The notes below the pieces were generated by a model. The model ran no database searches. It was not told the origin of the DNA and worked only from the letters and a program-made list of their open reading frames with translations. A stretch of 64,000 bases of DNA from an uncultured Prevotellaceae bacterium (GTDB taxonomy: Bacteria > Bacteroidota > Bacteroidia > Bacteroidales > Bacteroidaceae): the NCBI GenBank assembly GCA_902776195.1, contig CACYPF010000006.1, forward strand, positions 124,001 through 188,000. The letters are read 5' to 3'. Position numbers and translations under genes: made by a program. Positions 36,441 through 43,631 of this stretch are shown in pieces. The stretch's first letter is position 1; the number at the start of each line of letters is the position of its first letter.

Positions 36441-36898
36441 TGCAGAATCCGCCAGATTATAGGAACGACACGGTACTCCCTCTCCATCCTGATGTAAAAG
36501 CGGACGCATGGGCGGTGGATGCGGCATGCTCTGGCAACCCGGGACCTATGGAGTATCAGGCAATCGATTTGGCAACAGGCTACCGGGTATTCCATTTCGG
36601 TCCTATGAAGGGGACCAACAATATCGGGGAGTTCCTCGCCATTGTCCATGCCCTCGCCTTGTTGCAGCAGCAGGGTCTTCATGACAAGACCATTTATTCG
36701 GATTCCTATAATGCTATTCTCTGGGTCAATAAGAAGCAGTGTAAGACAAAATTAGAGCGCACTCCTGAGACAGAGGCGCTCTATCAAATTATCATGCGTG
36801 CTGAGCGATGGTTACAGACGCACCAGTGGCGTAACCCTGTTGTCAAGTGGGAAACTCAGAAATGGGGTGAGATTCCTGCTGATTTCGGTAGGAAATGA
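36440..36898 (+). CDS. Ribonuclease H-family protein
   Basis: 152 aa from the ATG at 36440, which overlaps the argS TGA stop by one base. RNase HI-like acidic residues are present: DAACSGNPG, NNIGEF and IYSDSYNAI. The Lys-rich KKKQCKTKLE-like stretch (VNKKQCKTKLERTPE) and the Trp-rich C-terminus resemble Bacteroidetes RNase H relatives that remove RNA from RNA/DNA hybrids. Its last 56 bp overlap the convergent ribD gene, so the final residues of both proteins are read from the same DNA on opposite strands. Confidence 0.85.
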   Translation: MQNPPDYRNDTVLPLHPDVKADAWAVDAACSGNPGPMEYQAIDLATGYRVFHFGPMKGTNNIGEFLAIVHALALLQQQGLHDKTIYSDSYNAILWVNKKQCKTKLERTPETEALYQIIMRAERWLQTHQWRNPVVKWETQKWGEIPADFGRK

Positions 36899-37820
36899 GG
36901 GTGTTCGAACCATATTGCTGTTGACATAATACTTTCGCCTCGGCTGGTAGCTGAGGCGCTTTTGTACCCTCCGTGACAGTGAGTGCATGGTTGGTCTCCA
37001 CACGTATCTCATCCCAAAGACCGGCTTCGATGAAAGTCTCGTGAGTCTGTCTCCCCCCTTCCACTATCAGTGACTGTATCTGGTGTTGGTAGAGGTCGTC
37101 CATGAGTTGGGGTAGGGGACGGTCATGGGTCAGCACGATGCGCTTGGGGTCAGGACCATGCCAGTGGCGAACGTTCAGCTGGGGGTGCTCACGGTCATAG
37201 GTGGTATGTCCCACCAGGATAGCGTCTTCCTCGGCACGCAGTTTATGGGAGAGCATCTGTGTCTGTTCATTACTAATCATGATTGATTGGAAATGGTCGT
37301 CCATAAACCCGTTGGCGGTCTGTGCCCATTTTAATATAATGTACGGGCGATGCTTCGAGTGATACGTGAAGAAACGGTGGTTCAGCCATTGGCATTCCTC
37401 CTCCAACACACCTACTGTCACCTCGATGCCTGCCTTGCGGATCATCTCCACGCCTTTCCCCTGTACTTTTGCGAAGGGGTCGATACATCCCACCACCACA
37501 CGCTTCACGCCTTTCTTGATGATCAGCTCGGCACAAGGGGGTGTCTTACCATAGTGGGCACAGGGCTCTAAGGAGACATAGATGGTAGCACCCCTCAGTA
37601 GCGGCTCGTCTTCCGGGCGCACCGAGGCAAAGGCGTTGACTTCGGCATGCCCCTCACCACAACGCACATGATAGCCCTCACCGATGATGGACCCCTCCAA
37701 CCTCCCCTGCTGAGGGGCGGCTACTATCACGGCACCGACCATCGGGTTAGGGCGTGCGCCCTGTATTCCGTTGGCTGCCAGTTGCAGGCATCTCCGCATG
37801 TACTTCTCGTCTATAGTCAT
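36843..37820 (-). CDS. ribD: Bifunctional riboflavin deaminase/reductase
   Basis: 325 aa. The N-terminal deaminase has the zinc motif HAE (58-60) and PCAHYGKTPPC (86-96); the C-terminal half is the NADPH-dependent reductase (RIVLTHDRPLP, LIVEGGRQTHETFIEAGLWDEI). It catalyses two early steps of riboflavin synthesis. Between GAVIV and IIGEGYH the family is normally short, but here PQQGRLEGS (about 36-44) is added by a G/C-rich dispersed repeat. The 3' end overlaps the convergent RNase H gene by 56 bp. It is divergent from prmC. Confidence 0.95.
   Translation of the reverse strand: MTIDEKYMRRCLQLAANGIQGARPNPMVGAVIVAAPQQGRLEGSIIGEGYHVRCGEGHAEVNAFASVRPEDEPLLRGATIYVSLEPCAHYGKTPPCAELIIKKGVKRVVVGCIDPFAKVQGKGVEMIRKAGIEVTVGVLEEECQWLNHRFFTYHSKHRPYIILKWAQTANGFMDDHFQSIMISNEQTQMLSHKLRAEEDAILVGHTTYDREHPQLNVRHWHGPDPKRIVLTHDRPLPQLMDDLYQHQIQSLIVEGGRQTHETFIEAGLWDEIRVETNHALTVTEGTKAPQLPAEAKVLCQQQYGSNTLISYRNQQESHPISEFPT
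37689..37720. repeat. G/C-rich imperfect palindrome inside ribD
   Basis: Plus-strand pieces ACCCCTCCAACCTCCCC, then TGAGGGG. On the coding strand it reads AGCAGGGGAGGTTGGAGGGG and is closely similar to the comM element. It adds about nine residues in frame near the RibD N-terminus. Confidence 0.75.
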
Positions 37821-37823
37821 TAC

Positions 37824-37864
37824 CTTTTTACTTTTTTTACCTTTTTACTTTTTTACCTTTTTAC
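37824..37864. repeat. T-rich octanucleotide array between ribD and prmC
   Basis: Units of 8-9 bp: CTTTTTAC, TTTTTTTAC, CTTTTTAC, TTTTTTAC, CTTTTTAC. It fills most of the 65-bp gap between the divergent starts and lies where the -33 region of prmC should be. Confidence 0.8.
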
Positions 37865-37873
37865 TTTTATTTG

Positions 37874-37881
37874 TATCTTTG
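37874..37881 (+). promoter_or_regulatory. -7 element (TATCTTTG) of prmC
   Basis: TATCTTTG ends only four bases before the prmC ATG (37886). Transcription should start at or within a base or two of that ATG, implying a leaderless or nearly leaderless mRNA. Confidence 0.65.
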
Positions 37882-37885
37882 CACT

Positions 37886-38737
37886 ATGACTTATCGTGAT
37901 TTCTGGAATCATCTGACTACCATCTATGACGAGGGCGAGGCGAAAGCCGTTGCCCGTATGGTCTATGAAGTGCGTTTCGGTCTCTCGTGGACAGACCTAT
38001 GCATCGGCAAAGATACGCAATTATCTGCAGACAACCAAACCGAACTGCAGGAAATATTACGGCGGCTGTTGCAAAAAGAACCCGTACAGTATGTCCTCGG
38101 ACAGGCTGACTTCTGTGGCAGGACCTTCCTCGTCAATGAGCATGTCCTCATCCCCCGTCCAGAGACCGAGGAACTGATACAGTGGTTCCTCGAAGTCCGC
38201 TCCTACTTGGGGGAGTCAGAAGAGGGGCACATTCTCGACATCGGCACAGGGTCAGGATGTATCGCCATCACCCTTGCCGCCATGTATCCCAACGCACACG
38301 TCACCGCCTGGGACATCTCCCCCGAGGCATTGGATGTGGCAAAGGTGAATGCCGGGCGCCGCCACGTCAGCGTCACCTTCCAACAAGTCGACATTCTCGC
38401 CCCATCACTCCCCACTCCCCACTCCTCACTCACCACTATCATCAGCAATCCTCCCTATATCGCTGATCACGAACGTGCCACGATGGAGGCGAATGTCTTG
38501 GAGTACGAGCCAGCAACAGCCCTCTTCGTCCCCGATGAAGACCCCCTGCTGTTCTATCGTGCCATCGCTACCTACGGACAGACAGCCCTGCAGCCGGGTG
38601 GTTGGCTCTATTTCGAAATCAACCCTCTCTATGTCAACGAGCTATGTGAGTTGTTACGTGTGATGCGATTCCATCGCATCGAAACCAAGGAAGACCAATT
38701 CGGCAAACAGAGGTTCATAAGAGCACAACGATCATGA
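37886..38737 (+). CDS. prmC: Peptide chain release factor N5-glutamine methyltransferase
   Basis: 283 aa from the ATG at 37886. A helical N-domain is followed by the SAM motif ILDIGTGSGCIAITLAA and the catalytic NPPY (ISNPPYIADHE). It methylates the GGQ glutamine of RF1/RF2. Heptanucleotide repeats (38407-38440) encode the Pro/Ser/Thr-rich APSLPTPHSSLTT stretch (about 172-186) just before the NPPY segment. The stop overlaps recX by four bases (ATGA). Confidence 0.95.
   Translation: MTYRDFWNHLTTIYDEGEAKAVARMVYEVRFGLSWTDLCIGKDTQLSADNQTELQEILRRLLQKEPVQYVLGQADFCGRTFLVNEHVLIPRPETEELIQWFLEVRSYLGESEEGHILDIGTGSGCIAITLAAMYPNAHVTAWDISPEALDVAKVNAGRRHVSVTFQQVDILAPSLPTPHSSLTTIISNPPYIADHERATMEANVLEYEPATALFVPDEDPLLFYRAIATYGQTALQPGGWLYFEINPLYVNELCELLRVMRFHRIETKEDQFGKQRFIRAQRS
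38407..38440. repeat. Heptanucleotide tandem repeat inside prmC
   Basis: ACTCCCC, ACTCCCC, ACTCCTC, ACTCACC, then ACTATC. It lies in the coding sequence next to the catalytic NPPY motif; a one-unit change would truncate PrmC by frameshift. Confidence 0.88.
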
Positions 38738-39213
38738 GACAAAAGACAGAACAAGAAGCCTACCTGACCCTTAGTGCCCTCTGCGCACAGGCGGAGCACT
38801 GCCAATGGGAAATGACGGAGAAGATGCGCCGCTGGGAACTCACCGAAGAGGCTCAGGCACGTGTCATGCAGCGGTTGGTCAGTGAGCGTTATGTGGACGA
38901 CGAGCGTTACGCCCGTGCCTTCGTCAAGGATAAGGTGCGATATAACAAATGGGGACGGCGGAAGGTAGAGCAGGCGTTATGGCAGAAACATATCGACGAG
39001 TCCGTACGCCAGCAGGTGCTTGACGAGGTGGATGATGACGAGTATATCAGTATCTTACGCCCGATGTTACAGCAGAAACGCAAATCGACGAAGGCAAGCA
39101 GTGACTATGAGCTCAATGGTAAACTGATCAAGTTTGCCATGAGTCGCGGCTTTACAATGGATATCATCAAGCAATGTGTCAATGTGGAGGATGACGACGA
39201 GTTTCTGGAGTAG
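38734..39213 (+). CDS. recX: Regulatory protein RecX
   Basis: 159 aa, all-helical, with the RecX pattern EEAQARVMQRLVSERYVDDERYARAFVKDKVRYNKWGRRKVEQAL and a repeated three-helix arrangement. RecX proteins modulate RecA filaments. recA is not in this window. It overlaps prmC by four bases, and its 3' end overlaps the ComF-like gene. Confidence 0.93.
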   Translation: MRQKTEQEAYLTLSALCAQAEHCQWEMTEKMRRWELTEEAQARVMQRLVSERYVDDERYARAFVKDKVRYNKWGRRKVEQALWQKHIDESVRQQVLDEVDDDEYISILRPMLQQKRKSTKASSDYELNGKLIKFAMSRGFTMDIIKQCVNVEDDDEFLE

Positions 39214-39889
39214 ACTGCTGGATGTGATATCACCTCGCCAGTGTGCCGTCTGTGGCTGCCGTCTGAGTATCTCCGAACATGCGGTATGTGCTTCGTGTTA
39301 CCTTCATCTGCCACGTACCACCTACCAGTTCTCTCCCTATGACAATCCCATGACCCAGCTGTTCTGGGGACTGGCTCCCGTCTCCCGTGCCGCCGCCATG
39401 TTTTTCTACGAGCCCCATTCTGAGGTAGCACGTCTTGTCTACGACTTGAAATATGCCGACCGCCCGGATCTCGGGGAGGAGATGGGCCGTATGATGGCGG
39501 AGGAGATGCGGATAGCCGGGTATTTCGAAGGGGTAGATGCTATCATCCCCGTTCCACTCTCTCCTAAACGGGAACGGCAGCGAGGCTATAACCAGAGCGA
39601 GATGCTGGCACGGGGGATTCATGAGATCACAGGGATTCCGGTCATGACGAAGGTCGTCAGTCGCAAGCACTTCCAACAAAGTCAGACCTCCCTGATGCGT
39701 CACCAGCGGCAGGAGAATGTGGCAGACATCTTTGAGTTACGAAGTGCGGAGGGAATGGCAGGCAAGCATCTCCTTTTGGTGGATGATATCTGTACCACAG
39801 GTGCTACCCTTGCCTCCTGCTCCAACATGCTGAGCACTATTCCTAATATCCGTATCAGTATTCTCACCCTTGGTTTTACGAAGTCGTAG
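39191..39889 (+). CDS. ComF-family phosphoribosyltransferase-like protein
   Basis: 232 aa from the ATG at 39191 (alternatives 39182, or GTG 39176), overlapping the 3' end of recX by 23 bp. An N-terminal zinc ribbon (CAVCGCRL, CASCYLHL) is followed by a type I PRTase fold with IIPVPLSPKRERQRGYNQSE and the PRPP loop LLLVDDICTTGAT. ComF proteins are linked to DNA uptake and replication-fork roles in other bacteria. It is followed by the pyrE promoter. Confidence 0.9.
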   Translation: MTTSFWSRLLDVISPRQCAVCGCRLSISEHAVCASCYLHLPRTTYQFSPYDNPMTQLFWGLAPVSRAAAMFFYEPHSEVARLVYDLKYADRPDLGEEMGRMMAEEMRIAGYFEGVDAIIPVPLSPKRERQRGYNQSEMLARGIHEITGIPVMTKVVSRKHFQQSQTSLMRHQRQENVADIFELRSAEGMAGKHLLLVDDICTTGATLASCSNMLSTIPNIRISILTLGFTKS

Positions 39890-39932
39890 TAAAAAACTCC
39901 TCGTACAAGCCCATAATCTCGGATTTTTTGTC

Positions 39933-39940
39933 TAAATTTG
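39933..39940 (+). promoter_or_regulatory. -7 element (TAAATTTG) of pyrE
   Basis: TAAATTTG, 28 bp before the pyrE ATG at 39968. It lies over an in-frame upstream start at 39938, so that start is rejected. Confidence 0.6.
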
Positions 39941-39967
39941 CACCCAAAAGAAACAATAATAACCATT

Positions 39968-40600
39968 ATGGATACTATCAAGAAACTATTTGCCAAGAAA
40001 CTGATGGACATCAAAGCCATCAAGTTGCAGCCTAACGAGCCGTTCACATGGGCATCAGGCTGGAAATCGCCTATCTACACAGACAACCGCAAGACACTCG
40101 GTTATCCGGAGGTACGCTCGTTCGTCAAACTGGAACTCTGTCACCTCATCCAGCAGTATTTCCCTGAGGCTGAGGCGGTGGCTGGTGTTGCTACAGGTGC
40201 TATCGCACAGGGTGCGCTCGTCGCTGACGAACTGGGATTGCCTTATGCCTATGTCCGTCCGAAACCGAAAGACCATGGTATGGGTAACCAGGTGGAGGGT
40301 GAGCTTGCCAAGGGTACGAAGGTCATCGTCGTCGAAGACTTGATATCGACGGGTGGCAGCAGTCTGAAGGCGGTAGAGGCTTTGCGCCAGTATGGTGTGG
40401 AGGTTATTGGCATGGTGGCTTCTTTCACTTATGGTTTCCCTGTTGCCGAACAGGCTTTCAAGGAGGCTGGTGTACAGCTCATCACGCTCAGTGACTATGC
40501 CGCAGTACTCGCACAGGCTGCGGAGACGGGCTATATCAAAGCGGAAGAGATTGAGGTGTTGAACGAGTGGCGGCAGTCACCAAGTACTTGGAAACAATGA
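39968..40600 (+). CDS. pyrE: Orotate phosphoribosyltransferase
   Basis: 210 aa from the ATG at 39968. It has the family segments FTWASGWKSPIYTDNRKTL, AVAGVATGAIAQGALVAD, YVRPKPKDHGMGNQVEG and the PRPP loop VIVVEDLISTGGSSLKA. It converts orotate to OMP in pyrimidine synthesis. The ATGA overlap with the SRPBCC gene shows co-translation. Confidence 0.97.
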   Translation: MDTIKKLFAKKLMDIKAIKLQPNEPFTWASGWKSPIYTDNRKTLGYPEVRSFVKLELCHLIQQYFPEAEAVAGVATGAIAQGALVADELGLPYAYVRPKPKDHGMGNQVEGELAKGTKVIVVEDLISTGGSSLKAVEALRQYGVEVIGMVASFTYGFPVAEQAFKEAGVQLITLSDYAAVLAQAAETGYIKAEEIEVLNEWRQSPSTWKQ

Positions 40601-41010
40601 CAAAATTCGAGAGTAGCGTCAAGCAGATAGACTACCCCGTTGAGGATGTCTATCGTAACATCAGCGACCTGCGTAACCTTGAGCGGGTACGTGACCGTGT
40701 CCCTGAGGATAAGTTGTCGGACTTTGCCTTTGACGAGGACACCGTGCAGGTGAATGTCGCCCCCGTCGGGCTTCTCAAGCTCCGTATCATCGAGCGTGAG
40801 GAAGGCAAGTGTGTGAAATTCGAGACTGAGCAGTCGCCGATGCCTTTCAACCTGTGGATACAGGTGCTCCCTGTGACCACGACGACCAGTAAGATGCGGG
40901 TAACGGTAAAGGCCGACATCCCCTTTATGCTCAAAGGGATGGTCAGCGGTCCCCTGCAGGATGGTGTTGAGAAAATCGCTGATGCGCTTGCGCAAGTGCC
41001 TTATATTTAA
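40597..41010 (+). CDS. SRPBCC (START-like) family protein
   Basis: 137 aa starting with the ATGA overlap at the pyrE stop. The helix-grip fold pattern is readable: an N-terminal strand (FESSVKQIDYPVEDVYRNISDLRNL), a central beta sheet with EREEGKCVKFETEQSPMPFNLWIQVLPV, and a long C-terminal helix (GPLQDGVEKIADALAQV). These domains bind hydrophobic ligands, but no ligand or enzyme activity can be assigned. A 9-bp repeat array follows immediately after the stop. Confidence 0.8.
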   Translation: MTKFESSVKQIDYPVEDVYRNISDLRNLERVRDRVPEDKLSDFAFDEDTVQVNVAPVGLLKLRIIEREEGKCVKFETEQSPMPFNLWIQVLPVTTTTSKMRVTVKADIPFMLKGMVSGPLQDGVEKIADALAQVPYI

Positions 41011-41055
41011 CTATAGCCACTATAGGAACTATAGGTACTATAGTCACTATAATTA
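41011..41055. repeat. Nine-bp CTATAG tandem array upstream of argH
   Basis: Units CTATAGCCA, CTATAGGAA, CTATAGGTA, CTATAGTCA, CTATAATTA. It abuts the preceding stop codon and ends nine bases before the argH start, so it occupies nearly all of the leader. Same family as the array inside argS. Confidence 0.88.
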
Positions 41056-41063
41056 TAATAATT

Positions 41064-42398
41064 ATGAACAAGCTTTGGGAGAAGAACTTTGAGGTGAATG
41101 CGGAGATAGAGCGCTTCACCGTGGGACGCGACAGGGAGATGGACCTCTATCTCGCTCCTTATGACGTACTGGGCTCTATGGCGCATATTACCATGCTGGA
41201 GTCTATCGGTCTGTTGGAGGCGGACGAACTGCAGCTGTTGCTGGCGGAGTTGAAGAATATCCATGCGGTATGCCAGCGGGGTGAGTTTCGTATTGAGGAG
41301 GGTGTTGAGGATGTCCACTCGCAGGTGGAGCTGATGCTCACCCGTAAACTGGGGGATATCGGTAAGAAGATTCACTCGGGACGCTCCCGCAACGACCAGG
41401 TATTGGTCGACCTGAAACTGTTTACCCGTCATGAGTTGATGGAGGTTGCCGACAGCATAAAAGTGCTCTTCGACGAGCTGCAGACGAAAAGTGAGCAGTA
41501 TAAGGCGGTGCTGATGCCGGGATATACGCATCTGCAGGTTGCCATGCCCTCGTCGTTCGGACTGTGGTTCGGCGCCTATGCGGAGTCGCTCTGTGACGAT
41601 ATGCTCTTCCTGCAGGCAGCCTATAAGATGACCAACCGTAACCCGCTGGGCTCTGCCGCAGGCTATGGCTCGTCGTTCCCCCTCAACCGGCAGATGACGA
41701 CAGACCTGCTGGGCTTCGACTCCATGGACTATAACGTGGTGTATGCGCAGATGGGAAGGGGTAAGATGGAGCGTAACGTGGGCTTTGCCATCGCTACCAT
41801 CGCGGGTACCTTGGCGAAACTTGCCTTCGACGCTTGTTTGTTTAACTCCCAGAACTTCTCGTTCGTACGCCTGCCGAAGGAGTGTACGACGGGATCCAGC
41901 ATCATGCCGCATAAGAAGAACCCGGATGTCTTTGAACTCATCCGTGCGAAATGTAATAAACTGCAGGCACTGCCCCAGCAGGTGACACTGATCATGAACA
42001 ACCTCCCCGTGGGTTATTTCCGTGACTTGCAGATCATCAAGGAGGTGTTCCTCCCTGCCTTCGACGAGCTGAAAGACTGTCTGCAGATGGCTGCGTATAT
42101 CATTAATAAGATAGAGGTACGCGAGGATATCCTCGACAACCCGATGTACGACCCGATGTTCTCTGTCGAGGAGGTCAACCGCCTCGCCGCAGAGGGTATG
42201 CCGTTCCGTGATGCCTATAAGAAGGTGGGACTCGATATCGAGGCAGGCACCTTCCGTCCCAACAAGGATATCCACCACACCCACGAAGGGTCTATTGGTA
42301 ATTTGTGCAACGACCGTATCGCAGCCCTCATGCAACAAACCCTCGACGGCTTCGGTTTCGACCGCGTCCGTGACGCAGAAAGGAGACTCCTGCAATGA
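41064..42398 (+). CDS. argH: Argininosuccinate lyase
   Basis: 444 aa. The signature GSSIMPHKKNPDVFEL, an N-terminal SRNDQV loop (IHSGRSRNDQVLVDLKLF) and TRNPLGSAAGYGSSFP are all present. It is the last step of arginine synthesis. The stop overlaps the next lipoprotein gene by four bases (ATGA). A long open frame on the opposite strand is only a shadow of this codon usage. Confidence 0.97.
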   Translation: MNKLWEKNFEVNAEIERFTVGRDREMDLYLAPYDVLGSMAHITMLESIGLLEADELQLLLAELKNIHAVCQRGEFRIEEGVEDVHSQVELMLTRKLGDIGKKIHSGRSRNDQVLVDLKLFTRHELMEVADSIKVLFDELQTKSEQYKAVLMPGYTHLQVAMPSSFGLWFGAYAESLCDDMLFLQAAYKMTNRNPLGSAAGYGSSFPLNRQMTTDLLGFDSMDYNVVYAQMGRGKMERNVGFAIATIAGTLAKLAFDACLFNSQNFSFVRLPKECTTGSSIMPHKKNPDVFELIRAKCNKLQALPQQVTLIMNNLPVGYFRDLQIIKEVFLPAFDELKDCLQMAAYIINKIEVREDILDNPMYDPMFSVEEVNRLAAEGMPFRDAYKKVGLDIEAGTFRPNKDIHHTHEGSIGNLCNDRIAALMQQTLDGFGFDRVRDAERRLLQ

Positions 42399-42985
42399 AA
42401 CGCATCACCTCTTACCTCTTATCTCTTGCCTCTTACCTCTTACTTCTGACCTCTTGCGGTGCAGAACAGCAATACTCCTCCTGGTCCTGCCGCTTTATCT
42501 TCAATAACGGCACCTACCTCGACCAGACGATAGGGGCTGCCATCAATCCTACCGTCACAGGTATTTTCTGTAAAATTACCGACGAGTCAAGGGGTGGCAC
42601 TCGCTATCTGATTTTCGAGAACAACCAAGGGGTGTCTTCCCAGCACCAGATGATGGCGGAGGAGTTGCGACAGAACCTGCGCATCGGACAGAATGGTGGT
42701 ATCATCGTGGGGGTGCAGAGCCTGGGCGACTATTCCTTTGCGGCTTACGACCTGCAGTGTCCTAACTGTGCCAGACGGGAGAACAATATCGTCACTCCCT
42801 ACTATCCTGTCGACTTCGACAAGAAAGGCTCCGGTACGGTTACTTGCACGGTATGTGGCGACCAGTATGACCTTAACAACGGGGGACTGCTCATCAAGGG
42901 TAAAGAGGGTGACAAAGGGTTGGAGCGCTACCGCAACGCACGTACCGAGGGTCCCACGGGCAGAGTCGTTGTCTTGTCAAACTAA
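42395..42985 (+). CDS. Lipoprotein with paired CxxC motifs
   Basis: 196 aa, starting in an ATGA overlap with argH. The signal peptide is built almost entirely from a heptanucleotide repeat (TSYLLSLASYLLLLTSC, Cys21 lipidated). The mature protein has DYSFAAYDLQCPNCARREN and later TVTCTVCGDQYDLNNGG, a CxxC...CxxC pair that could bind zinc or iron in a Rieske-like beta fold; the two His of a true Rieske site are absent. The C-terminus is RNARTEGPTGRVVVLSN. Function unknown; likely a conserved Prevotellaceae/Bacteroidetes lipoprotein. Confidence 0.72.
   Translation: MKRITSYLLSLASYLLLLTSCGAEQQYSSWSCRFIFNNGTYLDQTIGAAINPTVTGIFCKITDESRGGTRYLIFENNQGVSSQHQMMAEELRQNLRIGQNGGIIVGVQSLGDYSFAAYDLQCPNCARRENNIVTPYYPVDFDKKGSGTVTCTVCGDQYDLNNGGLLIKGKEGDKGLERYRNARTEGPTGRVVVLSN
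42408..42456. repeat. Heptanucleotide tandem repeat encoding a signal peptide
   Basis: Seven units in a row: CCTCTTA, CCTCTTA, TCTCTTG, CCTCTTA, CCTCTTA, CTTCTGA, CCTCTTG. Three units (21 bp) encode seven residues, so the protein shows the heptapeptide periodicity SYLLSLA then SYLLLLT. Confidence 0.92.
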
Positions 42986-43001
42986 GTATTAATAAAATAA
43001 G

Positions 43002-43025
43002 GTACGCCCGCGCATATGCGCGTAC
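43002..43025. terminator. G/C-rich palindrome after the lipoprotein gene (probable terminator)
   Basis: CGCGCATATGCGCG (43009-43022) is a perfect palindrome flanked by GTAC on both sides with a short bulge. A T run (TTTTTT) follows at about 43031. It lies 17 bp after the last gene of the pyrE-argH-lipoprotein run. Confidence 0.6.
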
Positions 43026-43149
43026 ATAAGTTTTTTACCCTTAAAAGGAGTGAAAAACGAGTGAAGGTGCCGCTTCCTCCTTGCGAAGCCTTAGGTATCA
43101 TAAATGAAAACTTTATCATGCAGAATTGTAATCTGACTTGGTTTACCAT

Positions 43150-43237
43150 GTAAATCAATTTGATTTACTCGGTAATTCAATTTGATTTACTCAGCAATTC
43201 AATTTGATTTACTTTGCAAATCAATTTGATTTACAAT
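43150..43237. repeat. Four 22-bp units, each an inverted repeat
   Basis: Four head-to-tail 22-bp units at 43150, 43172, 43194 and 43216. Each contains the palindromic pattern GTAAATCA-NNN-TGATTTAC with 0-2 changes. The period is two DNA turns, so the sites face the same side. There are no unique spacers, so this is not a CRISPR array. It lies in the 561-bp gap 42986-43546, which holds no gene I can support. Confidence 0.92.
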
Positions 43238-43313
43238 GAAGGGAGGCATCTTTTACATCTGTTATTGTTACTGGTATCAAGGGAATCAAGGGTGATAAGG
43301 GATGTTGTCCTTG

Positions 43314-43402
43314 AAATCTATCAATCTGTCAGCCTATCTGTCAGCATGCAAGCAGTTGTCTGTCAGTGTGTTAAATCCTCTCGCTGATAGATTGACAGAT
43401 TT
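43314..43402. repeat. Long inverted repeat upstream of tRNA-Leu
   Basis: The 20-nt arms 43314-43333 and 43383-43402 are complementary at 18 of 20 positions (consensus AAATCTRTCAATCTRTCAGC) around a 49-nt loop. CTGTCAG occurs three times between 43326 and 43367. It could be a structured RNA, a defunct MITE-like element or a regulatory hairpin. Confidence 0.75.
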
Positions 43403-43509
43403 TTCTTGATTTTTAAAACTTAGGTATATTTTTTTTGAGGAGAAATGAGGTGATCATACTCACGTTCGAAAAAATGCAAATAAAATTTGCTTTTTTACTC
43501 ACTTATTCG

Positions 43510-43517
43510 TATCTTTG
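43510..43517 (+). promoter_or_regulatory. -7 element (TATCTTTG) of tRNA-Leu
   Basis: TATCTTTG, 29 bp before the tRNA 5' end. Confidence 0.65.
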
Positions 43518-43546
43518 CACCCGCAAAGTGAAAAAACAGGTCTACT

Positions 43547-43631
43547 GCCGCGATGGTGGAATGGTAGACACGAGGGACTTAAAATCCCTTGGCCAGTAAT
43601 GGCTGTGCGGGTTCGAGTCCCGCTCGCGGCA
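43547..43631 (+). tRNA. tRNA-Leu (anticodon TAA)
   Basis: Acceptor arms GCCGCGA (43547-43553) and TCGCGGC (43624-43630). The anticodon loop CTTAAAA carries TAA. There is a long variable arm typical of leucine tRNAs and a T arm GGGTTCGAGTCCC. No CCA is encoded. The convergent HAD gene ends on the next base. Confidence 0.95.

Noticed and set aside
37824-37864. Sequencing or assembly artefact in the T-rich array
   Set aside because: The units are separated by regular AC dinucleotides and the flanks are unique, so it looks like a true repeat, though read support should be checked.
41007-42395. 462-codon open frame opposite argH
   Set aside because: It mirrors the argH codon pattern, contains no family motif, and its C-terminus runs into the CTATAG repeat (Tyr/Ser-rich).
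43150-43237. CRISPR array
   Set aside because: The 22-bp units are contiguous with no unique spacers, and no cas genes are present.
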